Source: Candidatus Hydrogenedentota bacterium (GTDB lineage Bacteria; Hydrogenedentota; Hydrogenedentia; Hydrogenedentales; SLHB01). Taken from it: 63,273 nucleotides of DNA. A program made the translations under genes and the position numbers. The stretch covers positions 1 to 63,273 of the forward strand of contig DAOLNV010000024.1 of NCBI GenBank assembly GCA_035416745.1. Direction: 5' to 3'. Shown one piece after another: positions 43,787 through 52,960 of this stretch (its first letter is position 1; every line of letters begins with the position of its first letter). The notes below the pieces were generated by a model. That model had not been told where the DNA came from. It saw nothing but the letters and a program-made list of their open reading frames with translations, and did not search any database.

Positions 43787-43861
43787 GCTGAATTGGCCTC
43801 CAATCGGCCTCGAGTGTTAGTATTTCGCCTTGTAACCCGCATCTTCGCAAACATAAGACGG

Positions 43862-43890
43862 ATCATACCAGAGGTTTGGCGGCGTCACAA
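43862..43890 (-). promoter_or_regulatory. secA promoter
   Basis: Minus strand: -35 TTGTGA (43890-43885), 17-nt spacer, -10 TATGAT (43867-43862, 5 of 6). The leader is about 69 nt to the ATG at 43786. Its position argues against the plus-strand gene starting as far upstream as 43793. Confidence 0.5.
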
Positions 43891-43912
43891 CAAAGGAGCG
43901 CGGCTCGGGGAC

Positions 43913-46036
43913 GTGATAGCAGTATCAGTATATTTGGTCACGCTGTGCCTTTCGGCGGGGGTGGTGGGCGCATTCGCACACAATCTGTTGGCAGGCGTGG
44001 GCTTCGCGCCGACGTTCGAAGTCGGTTCCCGCCTGCTCCTGGGGGTGGCTGCGGGCTATGTTGCCGTACAACTCCTCTTTGCGGCGCTGGTGAAAGCGCT
44101 TAAACCGACCCGTTCAAGGAAGTTCCTTTTTGTCGAAAGCGCTTCGCATGCGGCAGCGGTCGTCTTGATTCCTTTCCTCATGCACATCCAGGTTGCCTGG
44201 CCTGACCCCGTTTTGCTGAAGGCGGAACCGCTTGTCTATCTGGCGGCGTATCTGGCGCTGCACGGCGCTCTCAAGCTTTTTTCATTTTACACGGCGTTGT
44301 ATAGCGAGCCATCCGGGCGCCTGCATGTTCTCGCCTGGATAGGCGCCGCATGCCTTGCCGGGGCGGTCTCGTGGCTGGGGCTCCAGCAATGGCGTTCGGG
44401 GATAGAGAAAGCGCGGCCGGAAGCTACCTCGATGCCTTCGATCTACCGCATTGGCGACACCTATTCGGAAGCGCGGCCGGTGCACGAGGGGGCAATGGCG
44501 CGTTATGATCTTCCCTTCTACGATAACCGCGGCATCACACTGCGCTGGGCCAATCCGCCCGATGTCCCCGTAGAGGATGCCGTTGCCCAGGCGCACGTGA
44601 CGGTCGTGCTCCATGGAAAGGAAACGGAAAGATACCGGGCAACCGTGAATCTCGAGGGGGATGGATGGGCAAGCGCGCGCGTGCTGGCGGAGGACATTCC
44701 CGCGGACGCAACACGCTGTACGGTTTTCTGGACCCAGCAACCTGCCCCCAGTTGGTTGCGCCTGCTCGGTTTCACACCCGTCGTGAGGTCCAACCGGCAG
44801 TTGCTGCTCTCCGGCCCGCTGCTTCACCAGCGCCGGACAGAGCAAACGTCTCCAAACTTCATCATTATCGGCATCGACGGGCTGAACCCGTGTCACATGT
44901 CCGCATGGAAATATGAACGCCGGACGACGCCGATGCTCGACCGTTTCGCCCACAACGTTGTCGCGTTTCCTTACGGATACTCTCCAGCGCCGGAACCGCG
45001 CGCCGCCTACATGTCGGTGCTGACCGGCGTCAACCCGTTGTGCCATGGCCATTTCGGCGATAGGGACGGGCCGATGCCCGAAGGATGTAAAACGCTGAGC
45101 GACATGCTCCGCAGGGACCATTACGCCACCGCCGCGTTTACGGAAGGCGAATATCGCCAGGACCTGGATTTCGGCAGCGGGTTCGAGAACGGGTTCGAAT
45201 GGTTTGATGCCGGGTATGCCGCCGAAGGCGAAGCGGCCGGCAGCGAACGCACCGTTGAGAAGGCGCTCGATTGGATGGAGAACCACCGTGATGTGAAGTT
45301 CATGGTGTTCGTGCGAATCTCTGAGTTGGAGGATATGAAAGTGAGGGCGCGTTACGGCACCCGGTTCCTCGACAAGCCGGACGCTCCCAAGGATGTGAAT
45401 CTCTACGACACGATGCTGGAATACGTGGATACCGCCGCCGGCCAGGTGCTCCAGTACATACGGGACTCAGAACTCATCGAGAACACGTGCGTCATTGTCT
45501 TTGCGCCGTATGCCATGCGGTTCGGGAAGGACGGCAAACGGCTCGCTTTCGATTTGTCGGAGGAGTCGCTGCGTGTTCCCATCCTATGCCACAAGCCCGG
45601 GGTCCCGCGGGAAATGCGCACGTACGCGGTCGCTCTCGAGGACGTAGTGCCTGCTCTGACGCGCGTGGCTGGCATACCGCTGGATAGAACCGTTGACGGG
45701 CGGAGTTTTCTGCTGGGGCCGGTCGGCAAAGACCCCGTATCCATGGCGGCTGACCCGTTTCAGGTCTCCGTGCGGTCCGGCAACTACCGGTATATCTGGG
45801 AACCCGGGACGCGGGCGTTTGGCGACGTGCCCATGCCGGGTGGAGGCAATTCAAGGCTGTTCCGCGTCGGAACGTCTACCCAGGCCGTGTCGATTACCGG
45901 TGAACAGGAAAAACTGGCGGACGATTTCCAGCGGAGCCTGGCTGAGTACGTTCATTCGAGTTACATGTGGCGCGGGATAAGTGCCGTGGCTCCAAAGCAA
46001 GATGCGCTGTCCGCGCCAGCCAAAGAAAAAGAATAG
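43913..46036 (+). CDS. Polytopic membrane protein with degenerate sulfatase/alkaline-phosphatase-fold domain
   Basis: This roughly 707-residue protein has about five N-terminal helices (residues 1-160), a linker domain, then a domain of the sulfatase/phosphoethanolamine-transferase fold. Family landmarks: first metal Asp present (ID at about 322), followed by 'RTTPMLDRFAHN'. The second metal Asp is C327, the catalytic FGly/Thr position is Ala359 (APEPRAAYMSVLTG), the substrate His region reads 'ISELEDM', and the DHG motif is PYA. So most ligands are lost and catalysis is doubtful. The start is uncertain: GTG 43913 is preferred because secA's promoter covers the upstream region; TTG 43793 is the longest alternative. 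The SGNH gene begins 10 nt downstream. Confidence 0.72.
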   Translation: MIAVSVYLVTLCLSAGVVGAFAHNLLAGVGFAPTFEVGSRLLLGVAAGYVAVQLLFAALVKALKPTRSRKFLFVESASHAAAVVLIPFLMHIQVAWPDPVLLKAEPLVYLAAYLALHGALKLFSFYTALYSEPSGRLHVLAWIGAACLAGAVSWLGLQQWRSGIEKARPEATSMPSIYRIGDTYSEARPVHEGAMARYDLPFYDNRGITLRWANPPDVPVEDAVAQAHVTVVLHGKETERYRATVNLEGDGWASARVLAEDIPADATRCTVFWTQQPAPSWLRLLGFTPVVRSNRQLLLSGPLLHQRRTEQTSPNFIIIGIDGLNPCHMSAWKYERRTTPMLDRFAHNVVAFPYGYSPAPEPRAAYMSVLTGVNPLCHGHFGDRDGPMPEGCKTLSDMLRRDHYATAAFTEGEYRQDLDFGSGFENGFEWFDAGYAAEGEAAGSERTVEKALDWMENHRDVKFMVFVRISELEDMKVRARYGTRFLDKPDAPKDVNLYDTMLEYVDTAAGQVLQYIRDSELIENTCVIVFAPYAMRFGKDGKRLAFDLSEESLRVPILCHKPGVPREMRTYAVALEDVVPALTRVAGIPLDRTVDGRSFLLGPVGKDPVSMAADPFQVSVRSGNYRYIWEPGTRAFGDVPMPGGGNSRLFRVGTSTQAVSITGEQEKLADDFQRSLAEYVHSSYMWRGISAVAPKQDALSAPAKEKE

Positions 46037-46046
46037 GGGTGCCAGC

Positions 46047-46820
46047 ATGGGCGAGGATATTTCGAGAAGAACAGCGATCAAATGCGCGGCGGCAATAACG
46101 GGAACCCTCGTTCTCGGTTCGGCGGCGCGGGGCCAGGATACCGCAGCGCCTCCGGCGGACGACCTTGCCCGGATACAGGCGCTGCTGGAAGGGAATCAGG
46201 CGGTCAAATGGGTCTTTGCGGGCGACAGCATCACGCACGGGGCCCGGCACACCAGCGGCTGGCGGGATTATCCGCAACTGTTCGAAGAACGCCTCCGCTA
46301 TGAGATGGGCAAGGAGCGCAACCTCGTGATTCGCACCGCTACCAGCGGGTGGACCATCGAACGGCTGTCAGAGGACCTCGAGTGGCGGGTGCTGCAGTTT
46401 GCCCCCCAGGTAGCCTCGTTTCATTTTGGGATGAACGACTGCAAGAAGGGAACAGAGGCTCTCCCCCGCTTCCGCGAGTTGTATTCGGATATTGTGCGGC
46501 GCGTGCGCGAAGGGTGTGGAGCCGCCATTCTGATTCATACGCCCAATCCTGTCTTGCCTGATTCCGAAAAAGACCGCGGGCCGTATATCGACGCGTATGT
46601 CGGGGCCATTCGCGAGGTCGCGGCCCAAACCAGCGCAATCCTCATCGACCACTACGCGGCATACGCTGAATATGAACAGAATAGCGATATCTATTACCTC
46701 ATGAACGACCCGCTGCATCCAAACGAGTACGGCCACCGGTTCAAAGCAACCCTGCTCTTCAAGGCCCTGGGGATCTATGACCCGGAAAGCGCGGTGTGCC
46801 GGTTGTTCATTCCCCGCTGA
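46047..46820 (+). CDS. Tat-exported SGNH/GDSL hydrolase
   Basis: This 257-residue esterase-type protein has a twin-arginine signal (ISRRTAIKCAAA) at 5-28, likely cut after AARGQ. Catalytic blocks: nucleophile S61 in AGDSIT, the oxyanion Asn in FGMND, and the C-terminal D-x-x-H in DPLHPNEYGH. ATG 46047 follows AGGGG. The upstream start at 45981 would add 22 residues from within the previous gene. SGNH enzymes of this type remove acetyl or acyl groups from sugars. With the preceding gene 10 nt upstream they probably form one operon acting on envelope or extracellular glycans. Confidence 0.87.
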   Translation: MGEDISRRTAIKCAAAITGTLVLGSAARGQDTAAPPADDLARIQALLEGNQAVKWVFAGDSITHGARHTSGWRDYPQLFEERLRYEMGKERNLVIRTATSGWTIERLSEDLEWRVLQFAPQVASFHFGMNDCKKGTEALPRFRELYSDIVRRVREGCGAAILIHTPNPVLPDSEKDRGPYIDAYVGAIREVAAQTSAILIDHYAAYAEYEQNSDIYYLMNDPLHPNEYGHRFKATLLFKALGIYDPESAVCRLFIPR

Positions 46821-46858
46821 GGTTCCGGAGGGGTCTGCTGGCGGCCGGTTCGGAGAGT

Positions 46859-47221
46859 CTAGTATCCCAGCAAGGAACCTGCCTCATTAATGGCGGAAAC
46901 GCTGTGCCAGAGGTAGGCAAAAATGAGGTAGCAGAGTATCATGAGGATCGCCGTGAGGGTTGTCACGACCAGGGTGAATGCGCTCTTTTCCAAGCGCGAC
47001 ATTTTCGGCGACAGCCATGCGAGAGGAATCGCAAGCGCGCCGAGAATGAAGAGTCCAAGCATCCATACCCAAATCGGTTCGTAGTACCAGGTGGCGCTTG
47101 TCTTGAGCTTCCTGCCGCAGCGGCGGCAGAACACGTCCGTCTCCCCCACTTCGAGCTTGCAGACGGGGCACACCGATGGCGCGCTGGAAGGAATTGCCGC
47201 TCTGTCGGGTTCCGTTTTCAC
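46859..47221 (-). CDS. Zinc-ribbon membrane protein
   Basis: This 120-residue protein has an N-terminal zinc-ribbon with two CxxC knuckles (CPVC at about 18-21 and CRRC at 32-35), then two membrane helices (about 50-68 and 83-105). The metal-binding end faces the cytoplasm by the positive-inside rule. Proteins of this form are common and mostly uncharacterised. It is convergent with the SGNH hydrolase gene and lies downstream of the TMTC-like gene on the same strand. Confidence 0.72.
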   Translation of the reverse strand: MKTEPDRAAIPSSAPSVCPVCKLEVGETDVFCRRCGRKLKTSATWYYEPIWVWMLGLFILGALAIPLAWLSPKMSRLEKSAFTLVVTTLTAILMILCYLIFAYLWHSVSAINEAGSLLGY

Positions 47222-47294
47222 GGACGGTCCTCTGCGGGTTGATGATTAGCCGCGGCATTCTAGAACGCCGGTGCATATGAATCAAAGAGCGCGG

Positions 47295-48833
47295 TCAGGA
47301 ATCGCTGGAAGGCCAGGGATATTCGCCGGGGATCACGAGCAGATGCGGACCGCCCCCGGTAAACGGTGTTTCCAGACGAAAGCCCCGGCCGGCATGCTCG
47401 TGCACCGACAGCTCCGGCGGCGCGTCGAGCGGCACAATATCGACCGGTTGGGCCCCTTCGACGAGTACCGCTACGGTGCCTTCCTCCACCATGCTCTTCA
47501 AGCGGACGCCTTTTCGCCCGAATATGTTTATCCGCGGAACCGCGATGATGCCCCCGGAGAAAACGGGCAGTTCGGGTCTGTAGGGTATGTTTCTCTCTCC
47601 GAAAACAAGGGAGGTGGAAAGGCACAAGGGCGTCCCATCGAGGTATTGGATGTCTGGCGATACAAGCAAGGATTCGCCGGGCGCCCGGGCGCCAGCCTGT
47701 CCGGCCGCCTGTCGAATCTGGGCGTGAAACTCCTTCAGCATGCCGCCAGCGATTCGCCACTGCATGATCGCATGCGCCTGCATGACCATGAAAAAGGCAC
47801 ACAGGAGGGAGGTGCCGGAAATCGTGATGCGCCTCCACTTGGGGTGGTCCATGATTCGGTGGAACAGAGACGTCAGGCCGACGGCGAACAGCGCGTTGGC
47901 AAGGAGTAACTGGCCGCCGCCAATAAGATGGACCGGATCGATCTCGCGGCCTCCCCCAAACACCCTGACCGCCAATATCGAAAGCATCGCGAACAAAAGC
48001 ACCGGCCGCCGCGCTTTCCTGTATAGGAGGACCAGTACCGTGACAACCGTCGCGGCTGCCACCCACCCCAGCCACGGGCTTTCGTGAAGACACTTGACCG
48101 TGGCGGGCAGGAATCCGATGGGATAGAAGATGAAATAGAGCGGTCCAAACATCGCCGCCGCGCTGCCGCCGTGCGCAAACAGGGTCTCGCGGTGCAACCA
48201 GGCGGCCGCCAGGACGACCGGCGCCATCGGCAAGACCCGGAGAAGGCGTTTGGGTGCGCGGTCCGATGAAAGGAGCGACTCGAATAGGGCAAAAACGATG
48301 ACGAGCCCGATGTTCTCGGGGCCGGCAATCGCGGCGAGACCGAACAACGGAACCGTCAATACAAGCCAGAGCGCATTTCCCGAGCGCGCCAGAAGGCAAT
48401 ACGCATCCAAGGCCAGGAGTGCAAGAAAGCATGGCAAAAGGTCTACCATACCGCACAGGTTCGTTACGGATTCAGTATGCACGGGATTGGCCATGAACAG
48501 CACCGCCGCGAGCGTGCCAAGCCACCACGGGCCGTTGTATGCCAGTTTCATCAGATAAAAGATCGCGATCATGCAGCCGTATAAAAGGAGGATATTGCCG
48601 GCGTGATACACCCAGAACGTGTCCCCTAGCGCGTTTTGCAGCCCCGCCCAGACCGGAGCAAGCCCCGCAGGCAAGTCTTGCTCGACGTAATCGCGCCCCA
48701 TAGGGTAGATGTTGAGGGTCCAACTGAACACCAACAACACATAGAAGGCCATTGAGACCCAGTCAAACAATTGGGGATACCGAACGCGCAGGTGCGCCTT
48801 CGCGGATTCGGTATGCTGACCAGGAGCCTTCAT
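47295..48833 (-). CDS. TMTC-like polytopic membrane protein (GT-C type)
   Basis: This 512-residue protein has about ten helices (residues 24-370), then a soluble extracytoplasmic C-terminal part of about 130 residues. A loop with 'NPVHTESVTNLCGMVDLL' resembles the 'PVHTEAVAWVSGRDDLL' loop of TMTC protein O-mannosyltransferases. However, the C-terminal TPR repeats of TMTC are missing. The ATG at 48833 lacks a Shine-Dalgarno sequence and lies only a few nucleotides after the predicted transcript start, so it may be read from a leaderless mRNA. A glycosyltransferase role using a lipid-linked sugar is inferred and would match the array of YfhO-type proteins. Confidence 0.68.
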   Translation of the reverse strand: MKAPGQHTESAKAHLRVRYPQLFDWVSMAFYVLLVFSWTLNIYPMGRDYVEQDLPAGLAPVWAGLQNALGDTFWVYHAGNILLLYGCMIAIFYLMKLAYNGPWWLGTLAAVLFMANPVHTESVTNLCGMVDLLPCFLALLALDAYCLLARSGNALWLVLTVPLFGLAAIAGPENIGLVIVFALFESLLSSDRAPKRLLRVLPMAPVVLAAAWLHRETLFAHGGSAAAMFGPLYFIFYPIGFLPATVKCLHESPWLGWVAAATVVTVLVLLYRKARRPVLLFAMLSILAVRVFGGGREIDPVHLIGGGQLLLANALFAVGLTSLFHRIMDHPKWRRITISGTSLLCAFFMVMQAHAIMQWRIAGGMLKEFHAQIRQAAGQAGARAPGESLLVSPDIQYLDGTPLCLSTSLVFGERNIPYRPELPVFSGGIIAVPRINIFGRKGVRLKSMVEEGTVAVLVEGAQPVDIVPLDAPPELSVHEHAGRGFRLETPFTGGGPHLLVIPGEYPWPSSDS

Positions 48834-48841
48834 AGCGGCAA

Positions 48842-48871
48842 AGTCTACTGGCCAAACGGCGGCGAGGTCAA
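48842..48871 (-). promoter_or_regulatory. Promoter of the TMTC-like gene (probable leaderless start)
   Basis: Minus strand: -35 TTGACC (48871-48866, 5 of 6), 18-nt spacer, -10 TAGACT (48847-48842). Transcription would begin near 48835, 2-3 nt before the ATG at 48833. Confidence 0.5.
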
Positions 48872-48978
48872 CTGACCGGCGAAAGACTTCTCCGTGCGCT
48901 CGTCTCCCTCTCCGCCTGGACCCCGGAGGCGGTGTTTACGAGGAACAAAGCGGATGAAGCTGTGTGTTACACGGATGT

Positions 48979-49980
48979 ATGGAAAAGCTAGTACTCACAG
49001 AGGAGCGCCGGAGGACGGAGCACGCGGGGCATCCCATACCGTGCGTCAGACGGACGGCCATTATCGGCGTGGGCGCAGTTGGCTCCACGACCGCTTACGC
49101 AATGCTTCAGGCGGGGACGGCCGATGAGCTGATACTCTATGACTACGACCCTCATCGCGCCGAAGGCGAATACATGGACCTCCAACACTGTCTACCCTTC
49201 ACTCATCATTCGGCCATGTCGGTGCGCAATGTGGATGAGATCGAGGATTGCGGTCTCGTGATCGTGACGGCCGGCGCAGGACAGAAGCCCGGTGAATCGC
49301 GTTTAGACCTGGTAAAGCGAAACGCTGACATATTTGCGACGTTCTTTCCCTTGCTGTCCGAGAACAACCCCGACGCCATTTTCTTGATTATTACGAATCC
49401 CGTGGATGTCATGACGCGCGTCGCGTTGACACTTAGCGGCTTGCCCGCGCAACAGGTCATCGGCTCGGGAACGGTGCTCGATACCGCGCGTTTCCGCACC
49501 CTCATCAGCTTGCACTGCCGCATTCTTCCCCGTCACGTGCACGCCGTGGTCATCGGCGAGCATGGCGACAGCGAGGTCATGGTGTGGAGCCGCGCGAGCA
49601 TCGGCACCTACCGTGTCAGCGAGTACTGCAACTACGTGGGAATCCCTCTGACCGCCGAAGACATCGAGCGCATCAACAGCGACGTTCGCACTGCGGCCTA
49701 CAAAATCATCGAGCGCAAAGGCGCCACCCATTTCGCTATTGGAGTCGCCACCAACATGATCGCGCAGGCGTTGTCCACGAACGAGAGCTCGATGTACACG
49801 GTGAGCCGCCGGTGCGAAGGCATATTCGGCTTGCAGGACGTCTGCCTGTCGGTGCCTACGCTCATGGACCAGCGTGGCGCGCACACCCACATGGAGATAG
49901 GCTTGTCGCCTGCCGAACATAAAGCGCTTCTGCGCAGCGGCGATGTACTGAACGAGGTCTACGAAGGCCTCGGTCTCTGA
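48979..49980 (+). CDS. ldh: L-lactate dehydrogenase
   Basis: This roughly 333-residue NAD-dependent enzyme interconverts pyruvate and lactate in the cytoplasm. The NAD loop is GVGAVGS. Q102 in 'GAGQKPGESRLDL' sits at the residue that selects lactate (Gln) over malate (Arg), so I call LDH. The substrate Arg follows (ESR), and the catalytic His is in GEHGDS. 'GSGTVLDTARFR' gives the second carboxylate-binding Arg. Residues 1-25 before the first beta strand are an extension not seen in most LDHs. ATG 48979 is preferred; GTG 48964 would add five residues. The Shine-Dalgarno is weak. No fructose-1,6-bisphosphate site can be judged. Confidence 0.9.
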   Translation: MEKLVLTEERRRTEHAGHPIPCVRRTAIIGVGAVGSTTAYAMLQAGTADELILYDYDPHRAEGEYMDLQHCLPFTHHSAMSVRNVDEIEDCGLVIVTAGAGQKPGESRLDLVKRNADIFATFFPLLSENNPDAIFLIITNPVDVMTRVALTLSGLPAQQVIGSGTVLDTARFRTLISLHCRILPRHVHAVVIGEHGDSEVMVWSRASIGTYRVSEYCNYVGIPLTAEDIERINSDVRTAAYKIIERKGATHFAIGVATNMIAQALSTNESSMYTVSRRCEGIFGLQDVCLSVPTLMDQRGAHTHMEIGLSPAEHKALLRSGDVLNEVYEGLGL

Positions 49981-50107
49981 TAGCGGCTCTCTCCGCCAGA
50001 CACGGCCCGCTTGGCGCAGTCCCTCGTACTCCAAGGCGCTTTTCCTCTTGCCCATGGTCTCGTGATACCATGCGGCGATTTTGAATTGTTGCGTGGGAGG
50101 ACTGCCG

Positions 50108-52933
50108 GTGTTTGGTGTTTCCGCATGTCTTGTGAGCGGGGTGCTTGCGATGGTATCTGGTGCTGCAACGGATGATTTCGGTGAGGCCAAGTGGCTGCGG
50201 GATCCTATATTCGAGAATATCGGCGTTATCGATGTGTTTCACAAGGAGAACGCTCCCAAACCCGAGCTATCGGGCCCGCGCAACGTCCATACGCTCATGC
50301 GCAAGGAAATCGCGCTTTCCGGCGCGCCGTCCGCGGCGACACTGGTTATCACGGGGGACGACTACTATAAGTTTTACATCAACGGAGCGTTTCTGGTGCA
50401 GGGGCCCGAACCCGGCTATCCGTTCGCCTATCCCTATTACAAGCTCGATGTGACTGCGGCGCTTCAGGCCGGCGATAACACACTCGCCGCACACGTCTAC
50501 TACCAGGGACTCCTGAATCGAGTCTGGAACAGCGCCGACAATCGCGCGGGTTTCATGATGACGCTGAACGTCATATATTCCGATGGTTCGAGCCAGACAT
50601 TTGCCACGGACGAGTCGTGGAAACTCTACACGCTGACCGCTTTCCCCACAGGCCGCACCATTGGCTACGAAACGCAGTTCGCCGAGGATATCGACATGCG
50701 CGCGATCCCCGTGGGCTGGCGCGAGACCGGATTCGACGATACGGGATGGCAGGCGCCCCTGTGCGGGAGGCAGGACCACGTGTTCGTCAAACAGATGACC
50801 CCGCCCCTCGAACATTGGCGCGCCAACCCCGTTGTTGTCGAGAAGAAAGCCGAAGGCCACTATTTCTACGATTTTGGACAGGAGATTGTCGGTCATACGC
50901 GCATCCGGATTCGGGGCCCTGAGGGGCACAAGCTCGAGGTGCGTCATGGCGAGGAACTGTCGGAGCCTCTCACCGTACGCTATGACATGCGCGCCAAATG
51001 CCTCTACCAGGAGTTCCCGATCCTCTCGGGGCGCGAGGAGACCATCGAGTTTTTTGACTACCGGGCGTTTCGTTACATGGAAATCCTCAACGCGCCAACG
51101 GAACCGGAAGTCTGGGTAGATGTGCGGCACCACCCGTTCGACCCCGAGGCCGCCACGTTCAATGCTTCCGACGGCCTGCTCATGCAAATCTGGCAGCTCT
51201 GCAAGAACGGGGTCCAGTGTGGTGCACAGGGCAGCTTCCTCGATTGCCCGTCCCGCGAAAAAGGCCAGTACCTTGGCGATGCCCTTATCACGGGCCATTC
51301 CCACGTGGTGCTTACGGGCGACGGGTCGCTTCTGGCGAAGGCCATCCAGGATTTTGCCTTGTCCCGGCGGGTTTGTCCCGGATTGATGGCCGTAGCCCCG
51401 GGAAGTTTCATGCAAGAGATTGCCGAGTACTCCCTGCAATGGCCCTTGGTGGTCCGCAACTATTACGACTACACCGGCGACGGTGTATTTGTTCAGCACA
51501 TGCTCGACGAGGTGCTTCCGGGGCTATTTGCCTATTTCGGGGGATTCGAGTCTGAAAGCGGTCTCCTGACAGGCATGACCGAGAAATGGGTGCTGGTCGA
51601 CTGGCCCGACAATCTCCGCGACGGGTACGACTATGACTACGCGAAACACCGGGAGAATGCGGTTCTGAACGCGTTTTACTATGCTTCGCTGCAGGCGGCT
51701 GCCACTTTGTGCCGTGACCTCGGCCGGGACCCGGAACCGTATGAGGGCAAAGCGGAAATGGTGCGCGCGGCTTTCGTCCGACGTCTTCTTGACGCAGATA
51801 CCCGTTTGTTTGTCGACGCCCCGGGGTCCAAACATAGTTCGTTGCATGCAAATGCGTTGCCCCTTGCGTTCGGACTTGTCCCCGAGGACTCCGTTCCCGC
51901 TATCGTGAACCTGATCCGCCGGAAACGCCTGAGTTGCGGCGTGTACATAGCGCCGTTCGTTATCGAGGCGTGTTTCCGCGCCGGCGAGCCGGAGCTGGCC
52001 TACGACCTCATCACGTCGAAAGACGAACACTCCTGGCACGAAATGCTCCGCAACGGCGCAACCACCTGCATGGAAGCCTGGGGACCCGAGCAGAAGTGGA
52101 ATACGAGCTGGTGCCATCCATGGAGCAGCGGTCCGGTCTATCTGATTGCCGAACGCGTGGTCGGATTGCGTCCGGCTGAACCCGGATGGCGGCGCATCGC
52201 CTTCGAGCCGCGTATCCCCGCCGCACTGGACCGAGTCGAGTTTCATGTCTCCGTCCCTCAAGGCACGATCGACGTGAAATTCAGCCGGGACACGGGATTC
52301 GCCCTTACGGCGCCACCCGGAGTTCCTGTCCGTAGTGATGTGCCGGACGGGACCCGCGTGGTCATCATGCATACGCCTCAACAACTCTCCGGGCGCCAAC
52401 GCGAAATCCTTCAGGCGCAAGGCTGGCAGGACCGTGTCGGTGAAAATGCAGGGCTTTGGGTCTCGGTGGATGACCAGACCCTGCGCATTGTGCGCGGCAA
52501 GAACATCATCTGGGAAAGCCCCTGTGCGACCGCCGAAAAAGGAACGGGGTCGGAGATGGACAGTCTCAAGACCCCTCTCGGATGGCACGAAGTGTCCGCG
52601 AAAACCGGCAAAGGCGCTCCTTGGGGCCAGGTCTTCCGAAGCGGTGCCCCAACCGCCGAAGTGTGGCAGGACGGGCAAGATACCACCGAAGACCTTGTGC
52701 TCACGCGAATCTTGTTTCTTGACGGCCTTGAACCGGGGCTCAACAGAGGCGGCAACGTCGACTCCCGGGGTCGCTATATCTACATCCACGGAACCAACAA
52801 CGAAGCCGCCCTCGGCACCCCGTCATCCCACGGCTGTGTCCGCGTCCGGAACGACGACGTCATCGCTCTCTACGAACTGGTCACCGAAGGCACAAAGGTG
52901 CTCATCACTCAAAATCAACAGAACAGCCAATAG
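50108..52933 (+). CDS. Secreted GH78 alpha-L-rhamnosidase fused to L,D-transpeptidase (YkuD)
   Basis: This 941-residue exported protein joins two enzymes. The first part has N-terminal beta domains and a GH78 (alpha/alpha)6 barrel. D379, E384 and D391 in 'DCPSREKGQYLGDA' match the D-x4-E-x6-D spacing of characterised rhamnosidases, and E656 lies in 'GATTCMEAW'. The second part, about residues 780-935, is a complete YkuD L,D-transpeptidase domain with H894 (YIYIHGTNNEA) and catalytic Cys910 (SHGCVRVRNDD). The reading frame is continuous with no frame change. The signal peptide spans residues 1-20. GTG 50108 follows GGGAGGA by 6 nt. It could remove rhamnose and also crosslink peptidoglycan or attach proteins to it. 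Both active sites look intact; whether both are used is unknown. Confidence 0.88.
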   Translation: MFGVSACLVSGVLAMVSGAATDDFGEAKWLRDPIFENIGVIDVFHKENAPKPELSGPRNVHTLMRKEIALSGAPSAATLVITGDDYYKFYINGAFLVQGPEPGYPFAYPYYKLDVTAALQAGDNTLAAHVYYQGLLNRVWNSADNRAGFMMTLNVIYSDGSSQTFATDESWKLYTLTAFPTGRTIGYETQFAEDIDMRAIPVGWRETGFDDTGWQAPLCGRQDHVFVKQMTPPLEHWRANPVVVEKKAEGHYFYDFGQEIVGHTRIRIRGPEGHKLEVRHGEELSEPLTVRYDMRAKCLYQEFPILSGREETIEFFDYRAFRYMEILNAPTEPEVWVDVRHHPFDPEAATFNASDGLLMQIWQLCKNGVQCGAQGSFLDCPSREKGQYLGDALITGHSHVVLTGDGSLLAKAIQDFALSRRVCPGLMAVAPGSFMQEIAEYSLQWPLVVRNYYDYTGDGVFVQHMLDEVLPGLFAYFGGFESESGLLTGMTEKWVLVDWPDNLRDGYDYDYAKHRENAVLNAFYYASLQAAATLCRDLGRDPEPYEGKAEMVRAAFVRRLLDADTRLFVDAPGSKHSSLHANALPLAFGLVPEDSVPAIVNLIRRKRLSCGVYIAPFVIEACFRAGEPELAYDLITSKDEHSWHEMLRNGATTCMEAWGPEQKWNTSWCHPWSSGPVYLIAERVVGLRPAEPGWRRIAFEPRIPAALDRVEFHVSVPQGTIDVKFSRDTGFALTAPPGVPVRSDVPDGTRVVIMHTPQQLSGRQREILQAQGWQDRVGENAGLWVSVDDQTLRIVRGKNIIWESPCATAEKGTGSEMDSLKTPLGWHEVSAKTGKGAPWGQVFRSGAPTAEVWQDGQDTTEDLVLTRILFLDGLEPGLNRGGNVDSRGRYIYIHGTNNEAALGTPSSHGCVRVRNDDVIALYELVTEGTKVLITQNQQNSQ

Positions 52934-52934
52934 G

Positions 52935-52960
52935 GGAAAAAGGCCGTGCATGCGGCACGG
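52935..52960 (-). terminator. Rho-independent terminator after the GH42-like gene
   Basis: Minus strand: CCGTGC (52960-52955) pairs with GCACGG (52949-52944), extendable by G-C and G-U pairs, with a 5-nt loop. It is followed within 2 nt by CTTTTT-type sequence (52939-52935). It starts directly at the stop codon of the GH42-like gene. Confidence 0.5.
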
